Assembly (NCBI GenBank): GCA_024663395.1
Contig: JANFAH010000027.1
Coordinates: forward strand, 802,234-866,233
DNA from: Pisolithus tinctorius
Taxonomy: Eukaryota > Basidiomycota > Agaricomycetes > Boletales > Pisolithaceae
DNA length: 64,000 nt
Reading direction: 5' to 3'
Below are positions 59,501-64,000 of this stretch, one piece after another (position 1 is the stretch's first letter; every line of letters starts with the position of its first letter). The translations under genes and the position numbers were made by a program. The notes under the pieces were generated by a model. The model saw only the letters and a list, made by a program, of their open reading frames with translations, searched no databases and was not told the origin of the DNA.

Positions 59501-62500
59501 AGACAGCCCGAGCCAGGACAATCCTGCATGATGATTCAGTAATATTACCATCAAAGTGCGTAGACAACAGACCGAGCCTCCTGTCCGGCTGATAAATTCG
59601 ATCCTCTACGGGTAACACGCCAGTAAGTGCATTGTAGGGCGGGACGCGGGAGTCCACCCACCTATCGCCGACCAACGTTTGGTCACCATTTTCCAAGCTA
59701 TCAAGATCGGGACCCAGCGCACATCGCGTCAGTACATCTTCATATCTCTGCCCGTCATACGGATATCCAAACAAGATGTTCTCCCTGATCGTTCCATATT
59801 GGATCCACGGAATCTGAGCAGCATACGAAATTGCGCCTGAATGACGAAATCTGTCCATTTGAGATATACCCTTGGGTGCTATGGGTTTTCCTTCAATCGC
59901 CGTCATTTCTCCCAACAATGCCAGCTGAAGAAGCATTCAAAAGCTATTCATGTGCGCCAGTGAATATCTACCATTAATGCTGTCTTGCCACACCCCGTCG
60001 GTCCCGTAACAAGAGATAATTTGCCCTCAGGAAAGCGCACATTGATATCTTGTAATTCGAAATTCTTGGTCTGTTTCAGCATGGATTTCCCTGTCCGGCA
60101 GAAAAACCAACTTCAGTTCCTTCGCCCGACGGCAGTCTGTGCGATCACTTGCCATCCAGTTGTGAAGGTACGTCCGTTTCTAGACGTGAAGTAGTGTTCC
60201 ACGTGAAGTGACCAACTTCAATGGCAAGACCATCATCAGGTGTGTCAGTTGCAACACAGTGCTTGTTGGGTGAGGAGACACAATTGAATCTTTCCTCGTT
60301 GAGGAACGCTTCGATACGTTCGAGGGATACATAGCACTGTCACGTATGAGCTAGTTCCGATAAAGAGAGCTAGATGGGGACTCACCTCAAAGACGGGCAG
60401 GGTGAAATCGGCGAAGAGAATCAGAGATTGTCTACAGAATGAAGATGAAGTGGTTCCCGTGTAGAACTAAAACGACCACAAACCGAAGCATGTCCATGAG
60501 AACAATCGTCTGGGCAGAACGATCAGCCCACGTTTGAACACGTGTAGTGGATCCTACCGTAAAAGCAACAGAAGGAGTTAACTGTTCGCCTTGTTTGATA
60601 TAAACGAAGAAGGAGACGGAGGATACCAGCAGAGGAGTAACTATCCCCGCTATAGTGGACAGGACGGAGTCCGTGCGAGCTGATGGTGCATCCAGTTGGC
60701 ACAGTGCATAATAGTAGCATGGCAACCACCCACATCGTTTCATCCAATCCATCTCCTCGCCACGCGCATACTTGACCTGTTCAATCCAGTGATCCTCCCA
60801 CAAAAAGAACTTGATGAATCTGTTAACATTTACAAGTTCATGGACGACGGACATGCGCCGGTCACGGGACGCTGAAAGACCTCTTTGGAGACGAGTGTGC
60901 GCTCGGGTGATGTAGATGTGAAGTATCCAGACAACAAACATCACCAGAAAGCCCGCGAATGCGGCAGAACCTAAAAGGCTATGAGGCAGTGAGGCAACGG
61001 GTCGACTGAAAGGCATTCGAAAACAAGAGAAAAACATACCCATGCATTGTGACGCAAGTCAGGGTAATCTCCCAAGCACCTTTCAAGTAGCTTTTATCAT
61101 GGAATCCGCCGCATGTCGAAATGGTAGCCGACATACCTCCATAGAGAATATAAGCGCTTGAAACTGCCGTGGAAACCTTGCTGACGTCTACCGTCATCAA
61201 GTTGACAATCTTCCCGCAGTCTGTGTCTGGTTTGGGAGGATTGGAATTAGATGAGCTGGCTTCGGGACCAGCCTCAAACGCCAGCTCCTTCGTCACACCA
61301 GAACAGCTCCTTTTGAGTATCTTGTCACAGATCATATTCATGAGCTGTACGTTGATACGGGCTGACGCACGTGTGTCGAAATAGAGATGCTGGGTATCGG
61401 CTTGGCCCTAAAAAACTGTGTCATCAAACGAGCAACGGGCACGACAGTGCCCATATTTCAACGTACCTTCAACAACGCACAAACGAACGCGATCAATGCC
61501 AAAACATACACCTCTGAGCGACCTTCTAGCGTAGGGTTCTCGATCAGATTTAAAATTCGGCTAGGGACACGGACTATAAGGCGGATAACCGACCATAAAA
61601 TGTAGCACGCACTAGAGGAAACATGGCGCGGCATAACTCAATATTACGGTGAGTGTGGTGAGGGCGAGGTCGAGACTGCAGAGATCAGAGGGATTTCGAC
61701 TTTTGGACGGGAGAACAACTAACAGGAAGTCACTGGAATTGGCCACCACCAATCGACGGAAAAGCGTTGGCTGTCTGCCGTTAATCAGACACGTACAAGT
61801 TTTCACCCTGAGACCCACCTACTTGATAGTGCTGAATTTAGTGAAGATGGGTCTGGACTGCATACTAGGGGTTAGACTCCAAACGTCCTCGGGTTTCATC
61901 TCGAAAGTGTTTCCGCGTTTGATGAGAGGATACATCCAGCTGTAAGTTGCCCATTCGAAGATACTGGCATAATCCTCCGGCGAGCGCTTGACATACTGTC
62001 AACATCCCATGTCAAGCTGTGCAATACTGATTGAATACTTCACTCACAAGTTCTTGCAGCGCGGCGGAAGATGGAAATTTTAGCGGCATCCCGGAGGTTA
62101 TCGCGAAACCGGTACCGACCAATGCGAGGTTAAAACTCATCCAGATCCCCTCCAGAACCGCAGAGCGAGTGGTCTGAAGGTGAGATACGAGGACTACAGT
62201 ACGAACGACATCAATGACGAGATGAGTAGCATAAAGGATGAAGAGATGGACATATGCGGCTGGTTTTCGGCAGAGTACAGGCCTCAAAGCAATGCAGAGC
62301 CATGTAATGCCAGTCAAGGCGGAAAAAAATGCGATTCCAGAATTGCCCTCGTCGCCGACAGAGTGGTATATTCCAAGGGTTATCCAAGCTAAAGCTTGAA
62401 GCAGGTAACGAAAATAAGAAACGGGAGACGCCACTGGAGAATCATCGCGTGGGGCGAGTATCATCATCAGTGTCATCATTTTCAGGGGTCGCGCGTGCTT

Positions 62501-62747
62501 CAGCCTCTTCCGGTCGGAACCGCGCCGGGATGGTATCATGAAAGGATCTGGTTAGGAGTAACGAAGGAACGAGCGAGACCAAACTGAAGATAATGATGAG
62601 GAATGCAGGTGCGAACGCGGTCCAGAATGACTGTACGCATGCGTCGTATATGTCAAAGAGATTCCCTCGGTGCAACCAGTAGGAAGCTTCATCGTCGTCG
62701 TGCACGGGGCATGCGGGAGAAATATGTTTGTAGACTAGGAGCGGCAA
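56508..62747 (-). CDS. ABCC-type (MRP-like) ABC transporter
   Basis: Multi-exon full transporter. Order on the minus strand: N-terminal membrane domain (62747-62012, starting MPLLVYKHISPACPVHDDD), first core membrane domain (61341-60432, with GKIVNLMTVDVSKVS), NBD1 (about 60010-59160), second membrane domain (58945-57800), NBD2 (57700-56508). NBD1 has Walker A GPTGCGKT, signature LSAGQ (a short exon near 59610), Walker B YVLLDDPFSAV and VTHYITLFLPRASYIV. NBD2 has GRTGSGRST, FSLGERR and IVVYEATSSFD, all deviating from consensus. The last exon reads EFDTPLNLINREGG; TAA is at 56508-56510. It exports conjugates or drugs across a membrane by ATP use. The frame join near 62460 is unresolved. Confidence 0.88.
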
Positions 62748-63880
62748 TAGCTAAATACACGGCGTCCGAGGAAAATCGTTGACCCCTCATGGGCATTGTG
62801 TGGTTCCTTCGCGATAAGACACCGCGTGTTGATCCATGTGTCCTCGTCGGCGATAGACTAGTCTGATGGATCGATTCCACTGCTATGTCCCCTGAGATAT
62901 ATATATCCATATTGATTCGTCCCATTCAAATGGCACGGTTCGAACACGAGTAAGTAGAGGTGACACGCGAGCCGGTCGCCATCAAAGGCGATGTTCTTCG
63001 GGTTGCCTCGTTCTGCACAAGGCTTATCCGCCCCACCCCTGCCGCAGGGTTCAGGGACTTCATCCCACGGGTTAATAACAAGGGTTAACCAATGACAGAC
63101 CTGATCACGAGTCAATTTGGCTCTGATAAAGTTAGGTGGGGCTTGAAAGTTTCGACCGAATACATATATGTACGAACAAACTGATTACCTAACTATTACA
63201 TAAGATGTTGTCCCTCATACATACACTGTTGTAGTCACGCCAACCCCACTGATCGATCACCAAACATACCTGATATAATAGATATTATCCTTCTTACTCT
63301 TTGTCACAACAGACTGGTCAGTGACCAGCAAGGAAGGGAAGGAGTAGGGTCAAAAATATGAAGCTGAGACGGCTATGAAGCCCCCGGTGCGTACCTGCGA
63401 TGTATTTCGTATTCAAGAAAGGCTATGTAAGAAGACTTAGTCCACGAGGCAGGTGGCAGCCCTTGCTCACTACAAGGAGGAGATAGTAAGTCTCTATTAG
63501 CGCTCCAGAAAACATGCGCCTAGTTGGCCGTGAGGCAAGATCAAGAGAGGTTTCATCATTCCGGAGAGTGAGGATTTAGACGCGTTGTCCCTCTCCCGTG
63601 CACATATGCCTGCCGTATGGCGGAGCTTGACTAGGGACAACGTGCAACGAACGTCGACTAAAAACTTCTTCGTACGTTTGATCGCAAATGACCGTTACCT
63701 ACCAATCGAGGCGTTGATGGGACTCGTGGTAATCTGCAGGTTCCTACACAGCCGAGCTCCCCCCTGGATGTTTACAAGTCTCGTCGGCTGTTTTCTATAT
63801 GTAGTATCCGCCTCACGTATGGTGGATGTGCGAACCAGGCAATGACTATCCGCAGGTGCGATAATAGACCTGGTTTCGTC
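62748..63880. other. Intergenic, no gene recognised
   Basis: 1.1 kb upstream of the ABC transporter, probably including its promoter. Open frames on both strands are short and without motifs. Confidence 0.4.
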
Positions 63881-64000
63881 CTAAGGTTCAGGTTTGCCAA
63901 TGGAAATGGAGACTGCTTTGGTCAAGGCGTTGCTGATATCTTTTGCAACCCTCCGATCAAATAACAGAGACTTCCAACGCTTGCGGTATGCAACACGATG
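63881..64000 (-). CDS. 3' end of an unidentified gene (cut by window edge)
   Basis: The minus strand is open from the window edge for 39 codons to TAG at 63881-63883. It includes RKRWKSLLFDRRVAKDISNA and ends ISIGKPEP. The composition looks like coding sequence but no family is recognised, and it could be a chance frame. Confidence 0.35.
   Translation of the reverse strand, partial: HRVAYRKRWKSLLFDRRVAKDISNALTKAVSISIGKPEP

Noticed and set aside
59427..59700. ABCC NBD1 as a pseudogene lacking a signature motif
   Set aside because: A short exon between two introns supplies LSAGQ just before IVLARAVYA, and later exons continue correctly. NBD1 is intact.

Overview
The window is genomic DNA from a mushroom-forming basidiomycete (Agaricomycetes). 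Short GT-AG introns of about 50-80 nt interrupt nearly every gene. The protein families (BTB/POZ, DUF6699-like, GH3, HSR1-type GTPase, NFX1, ABCC) and the two chromodomain Ty3/gypsy retrotransposons are typical of that group. No rRNA, tRNA or CRISPR was recognised. One spliceosomal RNA, U2, lies at 6.27-6.45 kb.

Layout. 0-6 kb: two BTB/POZ genes on the minus strand (the first cut by the window edge) around a plus-strand gene for a single-pass membrane protein with an acidic tail, 32-residue repeats and a PB1-like end. 6.2-6.5 kb: U2 snRNA with a TATA box. 7-19.3 kb: an inverted segmental duplication. A flavin-reductase-like gene and a DUF6699-like gene on the plus strand are mirrored by a DUF6699-like paralogue and a decayed flavin-reductase copy on the minus strand, with a nine-exon GH3 gene between the arms.

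20.8-51.3 kb: a second, larger inverted duplication. Each arm carries an HSR1-type GTPase gene whose C-terminal coding part is broken into about 40 (copy A, plus) or 38 (copy B, minus) single-codon exons of exactly 3 nt. Most of these are separated by tandemly related introns of about 75-80 nt, each with its own donor, branch site and acceptor. None of the roughly 78 micro-exons is a stop codon, and the ordinary exons on both sides join in phase 0. This is the most unusual structure in the window. Copy A looks intact; copy B has a broken 3' end and an 8.15-kb retrotransposon in one micro-intron. An old, dead retrotransposon lies between the arms. The stretch from about 22.3 to 50.7 kb, apart from the younger retrotransposon, is strongly CpG-depleted, which suggests past cytosine methylation.

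51.3-64 kb: normal single-copy sequence. It holds an NFX1-type zinc-finger gene (plus), a full-length ABCC transporter (minus) whose second nucleotide-binding domain has lost key residues, and the 3' end of one more gene at the window edge.

Intron-exon structures were worked out by hand from splice signals, reading frame and comparison between paralogues. Where a junction could not be resolved this is stated. Family names come from recognising motifs, not from a database search.
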